In this document: positions 14,811-20,174 of the stretch, piece after piece
Layout: every line of letters begins with the position of its first letter
Numbering within the stretch: the first letter of the stretch is position 1
Origin: Bacillota bacterium
GTDB taxonomy: Bacteria; Bacillota; UBA994
Direction of reading: 5' to 3'
Assembly: GCA_018725535.1 (NCBI GenBank)
Contig: QLUS01000018.1
Coordinates: 1 to 20,174, forward strand
Length of the DNA: 20,174 bases
Program-made: the position numbers and the translations under genes
The notes under the pieces: generated by a model
Seen by the model: the letters and a program-made list of their open reading frames with translations, nothing else
Told to the model about the DNA's origin: nothing
Database searches by the model: none

Positions 14811-15179
14811 CTAGAGAACTTCCGGTGCGAGAGAAACTATCTTCATAAAGTTCTTCTCACGTAGTTCGCGGGCTACTGGTCCAAATATGCGGGTCCCGCG
14901 GGGGTTGTTGTTGTTGTCAATGATTACCGCAGCGTTGTCGTCGAACTTGATGTAGGAGCCGTCGATGCGCCGAGCGTCCTTGGTGGTACGGACGACAACA
15001 GCTTTGACTACCTCGCCCTTTTTTACAACTCCACCGGGCGTTGCTTCTTTCACAGTAGCGATGATGGTATCGCCAACGCCTGCATAGCGGCGTCTTGTTC
15101 CACCTAGCACCTTGATGGTGAGGATTTCTTTGGCGCCCGAATTATCTGCAACTCGCAGTCGCGTTTCGTTTTGAATCAC
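14811..15179 (-). CDS. rplN: 50S ribosomal protein L14
   Basis: L14 lies at the subunit interface and binds the factor RsfS. The 122-residue product starts MIQNETRLRVADNSGAKEIL and contains GGTRRRYAGVGDTIIATVKE, VVRTTKDARRIDGSYIKFDD, NAAVIIDNNNNPRGTRIFGP and VARELREKNFMKIVSLAPEV; all are close to consensus. The start is GTG (15177-15179) with AAGGGGG upstream. It sits between rpsQ and rplX. Confidence 0.98.
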   Translation of the reverse strand: MIQNETRLRVADNSGAKEILTIKVLGGTRRRYAGVGDTIIATVKEATPGGVVKKGEVVKAVVVRTTKDARRIDGSYIKFDDNAAVIIDNNNNPRGTRIFGPVARELREKNFMKIVSLAPEVL

Positions 15180-15210
15180 GGCGATGTCCCCCTTTCCTGT
15201 CCGGCAGGGC

Positions 15211-15468
15211 CTATTCTGCCTTCTTTACAATCTCCACCACGCGCCAGCACTTTTCCTTGCTCTGCGGGCGGGTCTCCATAATGCGCACGGTATCGCCCAA
15301 ACGTGCCTCATTATTCTCGTTATGCGCCTTGAACTTCTTGGTTTGCTTGACGATACGACCGTACAACGGATGCGCTACCATCGACTCGATGGCAACAACG
15401 ACGGTTTTTTCCATTTTATCACTGACGACTACGCCTTGTCGGACCTTGCGCAGATTTCTCTCTTCCAC
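15211..15468 (-). CDS. rpsQ: 30S ribosomal protein S17
   Basis: S17 is a primary 16S rRNA-binding OB-fold protein. The 85-residue product has MEERNLRKVRQGVVVSDKME, KTVVVAIESMVAHPLYGRIV and GDTVRIMETRPQSKEKCWRV. The start is GTG (15466-15468) with GGAGG 7 nt upstream. It follows rpmC by 21 nt, in the usual rplP-rpmC-rpsQ order. Confidence 0.98.
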   Translation of the reverse strand: MEERNLRKVRQGVVVSDKMEKTVVVAIESMVAHPLYGRIVKQTKKFKAHNENNEARLGDTVRIMETRPQSKEKCWRVVEIVKKAE

Positions 15469-15489
15469 AGTGAGACCTCCTTTCTAACC

Positions 15490-15687
15490 CTAGCCGATGT
15501 TTCGTTCGCGCTCGTGCAAGATGGTCTTAACGCGAGCGATGGTCTTACGAACTTCTTTAATCCGCATGGGGTTTTCAAGTTGGCCGGTTACGAGACGAAA
15601 ACGGAGATTAAACAACTCGCCCTTTAGATCCTCAATCTTCTGCATGAGCTCAGCGTCGTTCATGTCACGCATGTCTTTAACCTTCAT
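15490..15687 (-). CDS. rpmC: 50S ribosomal protein L29
   Basis: L29 is a helical hairpin protein by the tunnel exit, next to L23, and forms part of the docking site for trigger factor and SRP. The 65-residue product is MKVKDMRDMNDAELMQKIED followed by LKGELFNLRFRLVTGQLENP and a basic helix ending HERERNIG. I chose the ATG at 15685-15687, which overlaps the end of rplP by 11 nt and gives the family N-terminus; the frame is open further upstream inside rplP but is not homologous there. GGTGAT lies just upstream, and translation is probably coupled to rplP. Confidence 0.96.
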   Translation of the reverse strand: MKVKDMRDMNDAELMQKIEDLKGELFNLRFRLVTGQLENPMRIKEVRKTIARVKTILHERERNIG

Positions 15688-16111
15688 TGGTATCACCATC
15701 CACACTCGCACGTGTCACAAACTTAGTCCTAATGGGGAGCTTATGTCCCGCCAAGCGAAGCGCCTCGCGTGCTGACACCTCGTCTACACCCGCAATCTCA
15801 AACATGATGCGGCCCGGCTTCACGACCGCAACCCAGTATTCCGGTGAACCCTTCCCCGCACCCATACGCGTCTCGGCCGGTTTTTGCGTAACAGGCTTGT
15901 GGGGGAAAATGCGAATCCAGACTTGACCACCGCGCTTGATATACCTAGTCATGGCTACACGCGCCGCCTCAATCTGGCGGCTAGTAATCCAAGCAGCCTC
16001 TAGGGCCTCTAATCCGTACTCACCATGGGCGATAAAACCGCCGCCCTTAGTGCGCCCCTTCATTCTTCCCCTGTGCATTTTGCGGTACTTTACCCTGCTG
16101 GGCATTAACAT
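15677..16111 (-). CDS. rplP: 50S ribosomal protein L16
   Basis: L16 helps position A-site tRNA. The 144-residue product begins MLMPSRVKYRKMHRGRMKGR and contains GGFIAHGEYGLEALEAAWIT, GQVWIRIFPHKPVTQKPAET, RMGAGKGSPEYWVAVVKPGR and ARE-ALRLAGHKLPIRTKFV. The start is ATG at 16109-16111, only 3 nt after the rpsC stop with GGGAGG upstream inside rpsC. It ends with a short acidic tail (DGDTNEG) that overlaps the rpmC start. Confidence 0.98.
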   Translation of the reverse strand: MLMPSRVKYRKMHRGRMKGRTKGGGFIAHGEYGLEALEAAWITSRQIEAARVAMTRYIKRGGQVWIRIFPHKPVTQKPAETRMGAGKGSPEYWVAVVKPGRIMFEIAGVDEVSAREALRLAGHKLPIRTKFVTRASVDGDTNEG

Positions 16112-16114
16112 GGT

Positions 16115-16774
16115 TTACTCGCCTCCCTCTGCCGCTGCCTTGGTCGGCTTAGGTAGAATTTCACCCTTGTAAATCCAGACTTTGACGCCGATTTGACCAT
16201 AGGCCGTATGAGCCGTAGCCACGCCGTAGTCGATATCTGCTCTAAGTGTGTGCAAAGGAATAGTGCCCTCGCGCGCCCATTCACGCCGGGCGATTTCAGC
16301 GCCATTTAAGCGCCCGCCGATAGCTACCCTAATGCCCTTTGCGCCCATACGCATAGTGCGGCCCATAACTTGGCGCATCGCGCGGCGATAGGCAATGCGC
16401 TTCTCGATTTGGGCGGCCACGTTCTCCGCCACCAACTGCGCGTTTAGTTCGGGAGTTTTAATCTCAATGATGTTGACATAGACCTGTTTCTTGGTGAGTA
16501 TCTCGAGCGCCTTGCGTAGCCCCTCCACTCCTGCCCCGCCGCGGCCAATTACCATGCCCGGCTTAGCCGTGTGTATGAACACCCGCACGATGGCGCCTGT
16601 ACGCTGGATTACAACTTGGCCTACGCCAGTGGCAAAGAGCTTGTCTTTGATGTAGCGGCGAACCTTGAAGTCCTCGAGCAGTAGGTCGGAGTAGTTCTTC
16701 TCTGCGTACCATTTAGAATCCCAGTCTCTGATGACGCCAATGCGGAATCCCTTGGGATGAACTTTCTGTCCCAC
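16115..16774 (-). CDS. rpsC: 30S ribosomal protein S3
   Basis: S3 lines the mRNA entry channel with S4 and S5. The 219-residue product starts MGQKVHPKGFRIGVIRDWDS, has a type II KH domain with the GxxG loop VIGRGGAG (75-82), and a C-terminal domain with GAKGIRVAIGGRLNGAEIAR, RREWAREGTIPLHTLRADID and YGQIGVKVWIYKGEILPKP. The start is GTG (16772-16774) with GGAGG upstream. It is followed at once by rplP. Confidence 0.98.
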   Translation of the reverse strand: MGQKVHPKGFRIGVIRDWDSKWYAEKNYSDLLLEDFKVRRYIKDKLFATGVGQVVIQRTGAIVRVFIHTAKPGMVIGRGGAGVEGLRKALEILTKKQVYVNIIEIKTPELNAQLVAENVAAQIEKRIAYRRAMRQVMGRTMRMGAKGIRVAIGGRLNGAEIARREWAREGTIPLHTLRADIDYGVATAHTAYGQIGVKVWIYKGEILPKPTKAAAEGGE

Positions 16775-16787
16775 CCGGCTCTCCCTC

Positions 16788-17120
16788 CTACCTTTCTTTT
16801 ACTACAACAGTAATGTGGCACGAACGCTTTAAAATGGGGTAGATGCGGCCCTGCGCGCGCGGGTGCCACCGCTTAAGTGTGGGGCCAGCGTCCACGTAGG
16901 CTTCTGCGACATACAACTTCTCAGGGTTTAGCTGATTGTTGTGCTCGGCGTTAGCAGCCGCTGATTTCATGACTTTTAGGATCACTTCGGAAGCTACTTT
17001 GGGTGTGAACTTAAGAATATTGGTGGCCTCCCCCACATTCTTGCCGCGGACGAGGTCAATGACAACTCGCGCTTTACGCGGCGCGATGCGCACGTTGCGG
17101 GCAACCGCTTTCGCTTGCAT
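16788..17120 (-). CDS. rplV: 50S ribosomal protein L22
   Basis: L22 contributes an extended beta-hairpin to the narrow part of the peptide exit tunnel. The 110-residue product has AVARNVRIAPRKARVVIDLV, SAAANAEHNNQLNPEKLYVA and the tunnel hairpin TLKRWHPRAQGRIYPILKRS (about 81-100). Nothing here suggests the short deletions known to give macrolide resistance. The start is ATG at 17118-17120, with GGAGG upstream, directly after rpsS. Confidence 0.98.
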   Translation of the reverse strand: MQAKAVARNVRIAPRKARVVIDLVRGKNVGEATNILKFTPKVASEVILKVMKSAAANAEHNNQLNPEKLYVAEAYVDAGPTLKRWHPRAQGRIYPILKRSCHITVVVKER

Positions 17121-17131
17121 GTCTATCCCTC

Positions 17132-17416
17132 CTACTTCAATGCTGTGGTGCGTTCGGTGTGGCCGCCGTGGCCGCGAAAAGTGCGGGTGGGGCTAAATTC
17201 CCCAAGTTTGTGCCCTACCATTTCTTCGCTGATGTATACCGGCACGTGTTTACGCCCATCGTAAACCGCGATGGTATGACCAACCATGTCGGGGAAAACA
17301 GTCGATGCACGAGACCAAGTCTTAAGCACTCTCTTTTCGCCCTTAGTGTTCATCAGCCTAATCCGAGCAAGCAGTCTTTCCTGAACAAAGGGGCCCTTTT
17401 TTACGGAACGAGACAT
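17132..17416 (-). CDS. rpsS: 30S ribosomal protein S19
   Basis: S19 forms a head complex with S13. The 94-residue product is close to consensus: MSRSVKKGPFVQERLLARIR, then VLKTWSRASTVFPDMVGHTI, AVYDGRKHVPVYISEEMVGH and KLGEFSPTRTFRGHGGHTER. The start is ATG at 17414-17416, with GGAGG upstream. It lies 17 nt after rplB. Confidence 0.98.
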   Translation of the reverse strand: MSRSVKKGPFVQERLLARIRLMNTKGEKRVLKTWSRASTVFPDMVGHTIAVYDGRKHVPVYISEEMVGHKLGEFSPTRTFRGHGGHTERTTALK

Positions 17417-17433
17417 TTTGTGGCCTCCCTTCT

Positions 17434-18264
17434 CTAAGACTTACGGCGACGGACGATGTACTTGTCGCTGTGCTTCTTCTTCTGGCGCGTCTTGTGGCCC
17501 AAAGTTGGTACCCCCCAAGGAGTATCCGGGCTCTTGCGGCCAATCGGAGCACGGCCTTCGCCACCGCCGTGCGGATGGTCTACCGGGTTCATAACGACAC
17601 CGCGCACGGTCGGACGCTTGCGTAGCCACCGCGAGCGACCCGCTTTGCCAATAGAAACATTCTCGTATTCTAGGTTGCCAACCTGGCCTATAGTCGCCTT
17701 GCAGTTGATGTGGACCAAACGGTCTTCGCTTGAAGGCAGTCTTACCAGTGCGTAAGAACCTTCTTTAGCCATGAGTTGCGCTGAGGCACCGGCTGAGCGG
17801 ACCATCTGTGCACCCTTGCCCGGCTTTAGTTCCACGTTATGCACAACAGTACCGACCGGAATGTTCTTTAGGGGTAGGGTATTGCCGACAACGATATCCG
17901 CCTGAGCACCAGAGAGTACTTTTGCTCCGACCTTAAGTCCTTGTGGTGCCAAGATATAGCGTTTCTCCCCATCCGCGTAGTGGAGAAGAGCGATATATGC
18001 GGTACGGTTAGGGTCGTACTCGATCGTGGCGACCGTTGCCGGGATACCGTCTTTATCGCGTTTAAAGTCGATGATGCGGTACTTGCGCTTATGGCCGCCT
18101 CCCTGATGACGGACCGTAATGCGCCCTTGATTGTTTCGCCCTGCTTTGTTAGTCAGCGGCGCGAGCAGAGAACGCTCAGGTGTAGTGGTAGTAATCTCCG
18201 CAAAACTCTCCACGGTCATAAAGCGCCGACCGGGCGAAGTAGGCTTAAACTTCTTCATAGCCAT
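17434..18264 (-). CDS. rplB: 50S ribosomal protein L2
   Basis: L2 is needed for subunit association and lies close to the peptidyl-transferase centre. The 276-residue product starts MAMKKFKPTSPGRRFMTVES and has NNQGRITVRHQGGGHKRKYR and the conserved MNPVDHPHGGGEGRAPIGRK loop, with H230 equivalent to the important E. coli H229. The C-terminus KHSDKYIVRRRKS is standard. The start is ATG at 18262-18264 with GGAGGG 8 nt upstream. Unlike its neighbours it is separated from the gene before it (rplW) by 195 nt, which hold a heptanucleotide repeat array. Confidence 0.98.
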   Translation of the reverse strand: MAMKKFKPTSPGRRFMTVESFAEITTTTPERSLLAPLTNKAGRNNQGRITVRHQGGGHKRKYRIIDFKRDKDGIPATVATIEYDPNRTAYIALLHYADGEKRYILAPQGLKVGAKVLSGAQADIVVGNTLPLKNIPVGTVVHNVELKPGKGAQMVRSAGASAQLMAKEGSYALVRLPSSEDRLVHINCKATIGQVGNLEYENVSIGKAGRSRWLRKRPTVRGVVMNPVDHPHGGGEGRAPIGRKSPDTPWGVPTLGHKTRQKKKHSDKYIVRRRKS

Positions 18265-18310
18265 TTGTGTGTCCCTCCTTTTTCAGGAAAAGTTGTTTGT
18301 GAGCTTTGAG

Positions 18311-18459
18311 CCGCCAGCCGCAGGGGAAATCATGAATCATGAACTGTGACCAACGGGGTGGCTTTCCGCTGTCCGCTTTCCGCTGTCCGCTTTCCGCTTT
18401 CAGCTGTCAGCTGTCCGCTGTCAGCTGTCCGCTGTCAGCCGTAAGCCGTCTGCCTCTTC
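18311..18459. repeat. Compound heptanucleotide tandem repeat (copy 1)
   Basis: This fills most of the 195-nt rplW-rplB spacer. After CCGCCAGCC (18311-18319) come GAATCAT-type heptamers (AAATCAT, GAATCAT, GAACTGT, GACCAAC; 18327-18354), a linker GGGGTGG (18355-18361), and about 14 heptamers of the type CTKTCMG (CTTTCCG, CTGTCCG, CTGTCAG, ending CCGTAAG, CCGTCTG, CCTCTTC; 18362-18459). The 7-nt register is unbroken throughout and ends at the base before the rplW stop codon. In the mRNA sense the units read CNGACAG-like. The rest of the spacer (18265-18310) holds only the rplB ribosome-binding site. No ORF or intact mobile element is seen. Confidence 0.9.
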
Positions 18460-18750
18460 TTAGACTGAATCAAAAATCGGGATAGGCTTTGACTTCGGCG
18501 TAATGGTAACGATGGCCTTCTTCCAATCAGAGCGATAACCAGAATGGACGCCATGACGTTTAAACTTACCCGCCACGCGCATCGTGTTCACAACTTCTAC
18601 CTCAACTTTGAAGAGGTGCTCCACGGCCTGCCGAATTTCTGTCTTGTTGGCGCGCAAGTCTACCGCAAAGACATACTTGCGCATTTCCTGAAGTTGTGTG
18701 CTCCGTTCACTGATCACGGGCCGCTTGATGATATCCCTGGGGTCCCGCAT
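18460..18750 (-). CDS. rplW: 50S ribosomal protein L23
   Basis: L23 is the main docking site for trigger factor and SRP at the tunnel exit. The 96-residue product has MRDPRDIIKRPVISERSTQL, the YVFAVDLRANKTEIRQAVEH core and FKVEVEVVNTMRVAGKFKRH. The start is ATG at 18748-18750, overlapping the rplD stop by one base (TAATG), with GGAGG upstream in rplD. The stop codon directly abuts the heptamer array, so the end of the gene may mark the point where the repeat was inserted or began to grow. Confidence 0.97.
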   Translation of the reverse strand: MRDPRDIIKRPVISERSTQLQEMRKYVFAVDLRANKTEIRQAVEHLFKVEVEVVNTMRVAGKFKRHGVHSGYRSDWKKAIVTITPKSKPIPIFDSV

Positions 18751-19373
18751 TACACGAGCACCTCCTGTACCTTTTCTACTGCGGCTTGAGTCATAACCAG
18801 TTTGCCGCTATTGAGCACGTCATACACATTGACACCTATCGCCTGTTCCACCAACACGCCGGGAATGTTGCGCCCTGACTTCGCAATGTTTTCATTAAGC
18901 TCGGGCAACACTATTAGCGTTTTCCCGCTAATTTGAAGGTTAGACAGGGTTTCGACCATTAGCTTGGTCTTAGGCTCCGCAAACTCAAGCCGATCAAGCA
19001 CCACTAACTCTCCCGCCAGCAGCTTAGCGGTTAATGCGCTGCGCAAAGCCAAACGACGCACCTTACGCGGCAGATCGAAACTATACTTGCGGGGAGTGGG
19101 CCCAAAGGCAATACCTCCGCCTACCCAGATGGGAGAACGGCGACTGCCTGCACGGGCACGCCCTGTTCCTTTCTGCTTCCACGGTTTACGCCCGCCGCCG
19201 CGCACTTCAGAACGATTCTTTGTATCATGCGTTCCTAGACGCTGTCCAGCCAGTTGCTTAGTTACGGCGAGATGGAGCACGTGGCTGTTCACTTCCACGC
19301 CAAAGACGGCGTCAGAAAGCTCCATTTGCCCTACTTCTTCGCCCTTCATATTGTGAACTTTCACCGTAGGCAT
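18750..19373 (-). CDS. rplD: 50S ribosomal protein L4
   Basis: L4 is an early-assembly protein whose loop reaches the exit tunnel; in E. coli it also represses the S10 operon. The 207-residue product starts MPTVKVHNMKGEEVGQMELS and has the loop GGGRKPWKQKGTGRARAGSR (59-78) with RSPIWVGGG after it. I chose the ATG at 19371-19373 because AAAGGAGG lies 9 nt upstream; the frame is open for 9 more codons, but these include the ribosome-binding site. Confidence 0.97.
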   Translation of the reverse strand: MPTVKVHNMKGEEVGQMELSDAVFGVEVNSHVLHLAVTKQLAGQRLGTHDTKNRSEVRGGGRKPWKQKGTGRARAGSRRSPIWVGGGIAFGPTPRKYSFDLPRKVRRLALRSALTAKLLAGELVVLDRLEFAEPKTKLMVETLSNLQISGKTLIVLPELNENIAKSGRNIPGVLVEQAIGVNVYDVLNSGKLVMTQAAVEKVQEVLV

Positions 19374-19407
19374 AGCGTTAATCCTCCTTTCACAAGCCAA
19401 GGCCTAG

Positions 19408-20034
19408 CTAGGCTTTGACACTGTCCTTGATGGTCACGAGGGAGCCTTTCGGGCCTGGAATCGCCCCCTTAATCAAGATTAAGTTCCGCTCAACGTCAAT
19501 GCGTACAATCCTGAGGTTCTGCACTGTACGGCGCAGGCGTCCATGCTGGCCCGGCATTTTACGACCCGGGAATGTGCGCGCCGAAGCGCGGGAGTTCTGG
19601 CTACCCGGTCCGCGATGATACTTAGAACCATGGGTCATAGGACCTCGGCTAAAACCCCACCGCTGTATCCCACCGGTGAAGCCTTTGCCCTTAGACGTTC
19701 CTGTCACATCAACGTACTCGCCCGCGGTGAACGTTGCCGCAGTGATTGCTTGTCCCACCTTGTACTCGGTGGCATTCGCGAGACGAAACTCGCGCAGGAA
19801 CCGATGCGGCTTAACATTGCACCGCTTGAAGTGGCCCTTCTCGGGTTTATTGATCCTAGACTCACGTACAGGCTCGAAAGCTACCTGAATGGCCGTGTAA
19901 CCGTCTGTGTCATTGGTCTTGACCTGAGTAACGGTGCAGGGGCCTGCCTCAATTACGGTCACCGGCACCACGACACCTTTATCTGCGAAAACTTGAGTCA
20001 TACCAATTTTCTTGCCTAGAATTGCTTTCTGCAC
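19408..20034 (-). CDS. rplC: 50S ribosomal protein L3
   Basis: L3 is one of the two assembly-initiator proteins of the 50S subunit, reaching towards the peptidyl-transferase centre. The 208-residue product starts (M)QKAILGKKIGMTQVFADKG and has the long central extension KGKGFTGGIQRWGFSRGPMT, HGSKYHRGPGSQNSRASART and PGRKMPGQHGR (113-166). I chose the GTG at 20032-20034: GGAGG (20043-20047) lies 8 nt upstream and the N-terminus matches the family, whereas an in-frame ATG at 20047-20049 is part of that same ribosome-binding site. It is normally preceded by rpsJ, which is outside the window. Confidence 0.97.
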   Translation of the reverse strand: MQKAILGKKIGMTQVFADKGVVVPVTVIEAGPCTVTQVKTNDTDGYTAIQVAFEPVRESRINKPEKGHFKRCNVKPHRFLREFRLANATEYKVGQAITAATFTAGEYVDVTGTSKGKGFTGGIQRWGFSRGPMTHGSKYHRGPGSQNSRASARTFPGRKMPGQHGRLRRTVQNLRIVRIDVERNLILIKGAIPGPKGSLVTIKDSVKA

Positions 20035-20055
20035 TGTGTGCACCTCCATACATTG

Positions 20056-20071
20056 GTTCCCCGCGGGGAAC
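20056..20071. repeat. Perfect 16-nt palindrome upstream of rplC
   Basis: GTTCCCCGCGGGGAAC is a perfect dyad 8 nt upstream of the rplC GGAGG. In RNA it can form a compact GC-rich hairpin (at least 6 bp with a CGCG loop). It might affect rplC translation or be a protein-binding site; it has no U-tract and is not a terminator. The function is unknown. Confidence 0.6.
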
Positions 20072-20085
20072 TTGTATTGCTCTGG

Positions 20086-20174
20086 CCGCCAGCCACTAGG
20101 AACTAGGAATCATGAATCGTGAATCATGAACTATGACCTAGTGGGTGGCTTTCCGCTGTCCGCTGTCCGCTGTC
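20086..20174. repeat. Compound heptanucleotide tandem repeat (copy 2, truncated by window end)
   Basis: This has the same architecture and orientation as the copy in the rplW-rplB spacer: CCGCCAGCC (20086-20094), then heptamers CCACTAG, GAACTAG, GAATCAT, GAATCGT, GAATCAT, GAACTAT, GACCTAG (20093-20141), linker TGGGTGG (20142-20148), then CTTTCCG, CTGTCCG, CTGTCCG and CTGTC up to the last base. The register is again unbroken. CCACTAGG (20093-20100) and CCTAGTGG (20137-20144) form an 8-bp inverted repeat around the first array, and two TCATGA words inside can pair as well. The array continues beyond the window. Confidence 0.88.

Noticed and set aside
18327..18459. CRISPR-like array
   Set aside because: Units are only 7 nt with no spacers and there are no cas genes; this is a simple tandem repeat.
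20047..20049. ATG start for rplC
   Set aside because: It is part of the GGAGG ribosome-binding site of the GTG at 20032-20034, and the extra five residues are not in the family.

Overview
The window is almost entirely the S10-spc-alpha ribosomal protein supercluster, read on the minus strand (right to left). The order from the right edge is rplC-rplD-rplW-rplB-rpsS-rplV-rpsC-rplP-rpmC-rpsQ-rplN-rplX-rplE-rpsN-rpsH-rplF-rplR-rpsE-rpmD-rplO-secY-adk-map-infA-rpmJ-rpsM-rpsK-rpsD-rpoA-rplQ. It is followed by ecfA1-ecfA2-ecfT-truA-rplM-rpsI. This tail is the classic arrangement of Bacillota. Zinc-type S14, S4, L36 and adenylate kinase, strong GGAGG ribosome-binding sites and frequent GTG starts also fit a Bacillota (Clostridia-like) bacterium. 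I cannot name a genus. rpsJ and everything upstream lie beyond the right edge.

Region by region: (1) 1-939, plus strand: a broken DUF885-family gene that runs off the left edge. It carries an internal deletion over a short direct repeat and a second single-base frameshift. (2) 940-1018: a convergent intergenic with a 13-bp perfect terminator hairpin. (3) 1019-1865: rplM-rpsI, with a very good sigma-A-like promoter inside the 3' end of truA and a 5' hairpin. (4) 1947-5192: truA and the energy-coupling module (EcfT and two ATPases) of an ECF vitamin/metal transporter, with overlapping genes. (5) 5222-5254: a terminator hairpin overlapping the rplQ stop codon that closes the alpha operon. (6) 5242-20034: 30 tightly packed genes for ribosomal proteins, RNA polymerase alpha, SecY, adenylate kinase, methionine aminopeptidase and IF-1. 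rpmD and rpmJ are short genes in this tract that are easy to miss.

The genes form a growth-coupled block that makes about half of the ribosome, the RNA polymerase assembly platform, the membrane insertion channel, N-terminal Met processing and initiation factor 1. No gene in this block looks novel.

The part that is not ordinary lies in two intergenic spacers, rplW-rplB (18265-18459) and upstream of rplC (20050-20174). Both carry the same compound element: a run of GAATCAT-like heptamers, then a GGGTGG linker, then a run of CTGTCCG/CTGTCAG-like heptamers, all kept in one unbroken 7-nt register. It is a heptanucleotide short-tandem-repeat family (STRR-like) sitting inside one of the most conserved operons of bacteria. 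That element, the decayed DUF885 gene and the internal rplM promoter are the points most worth following up.
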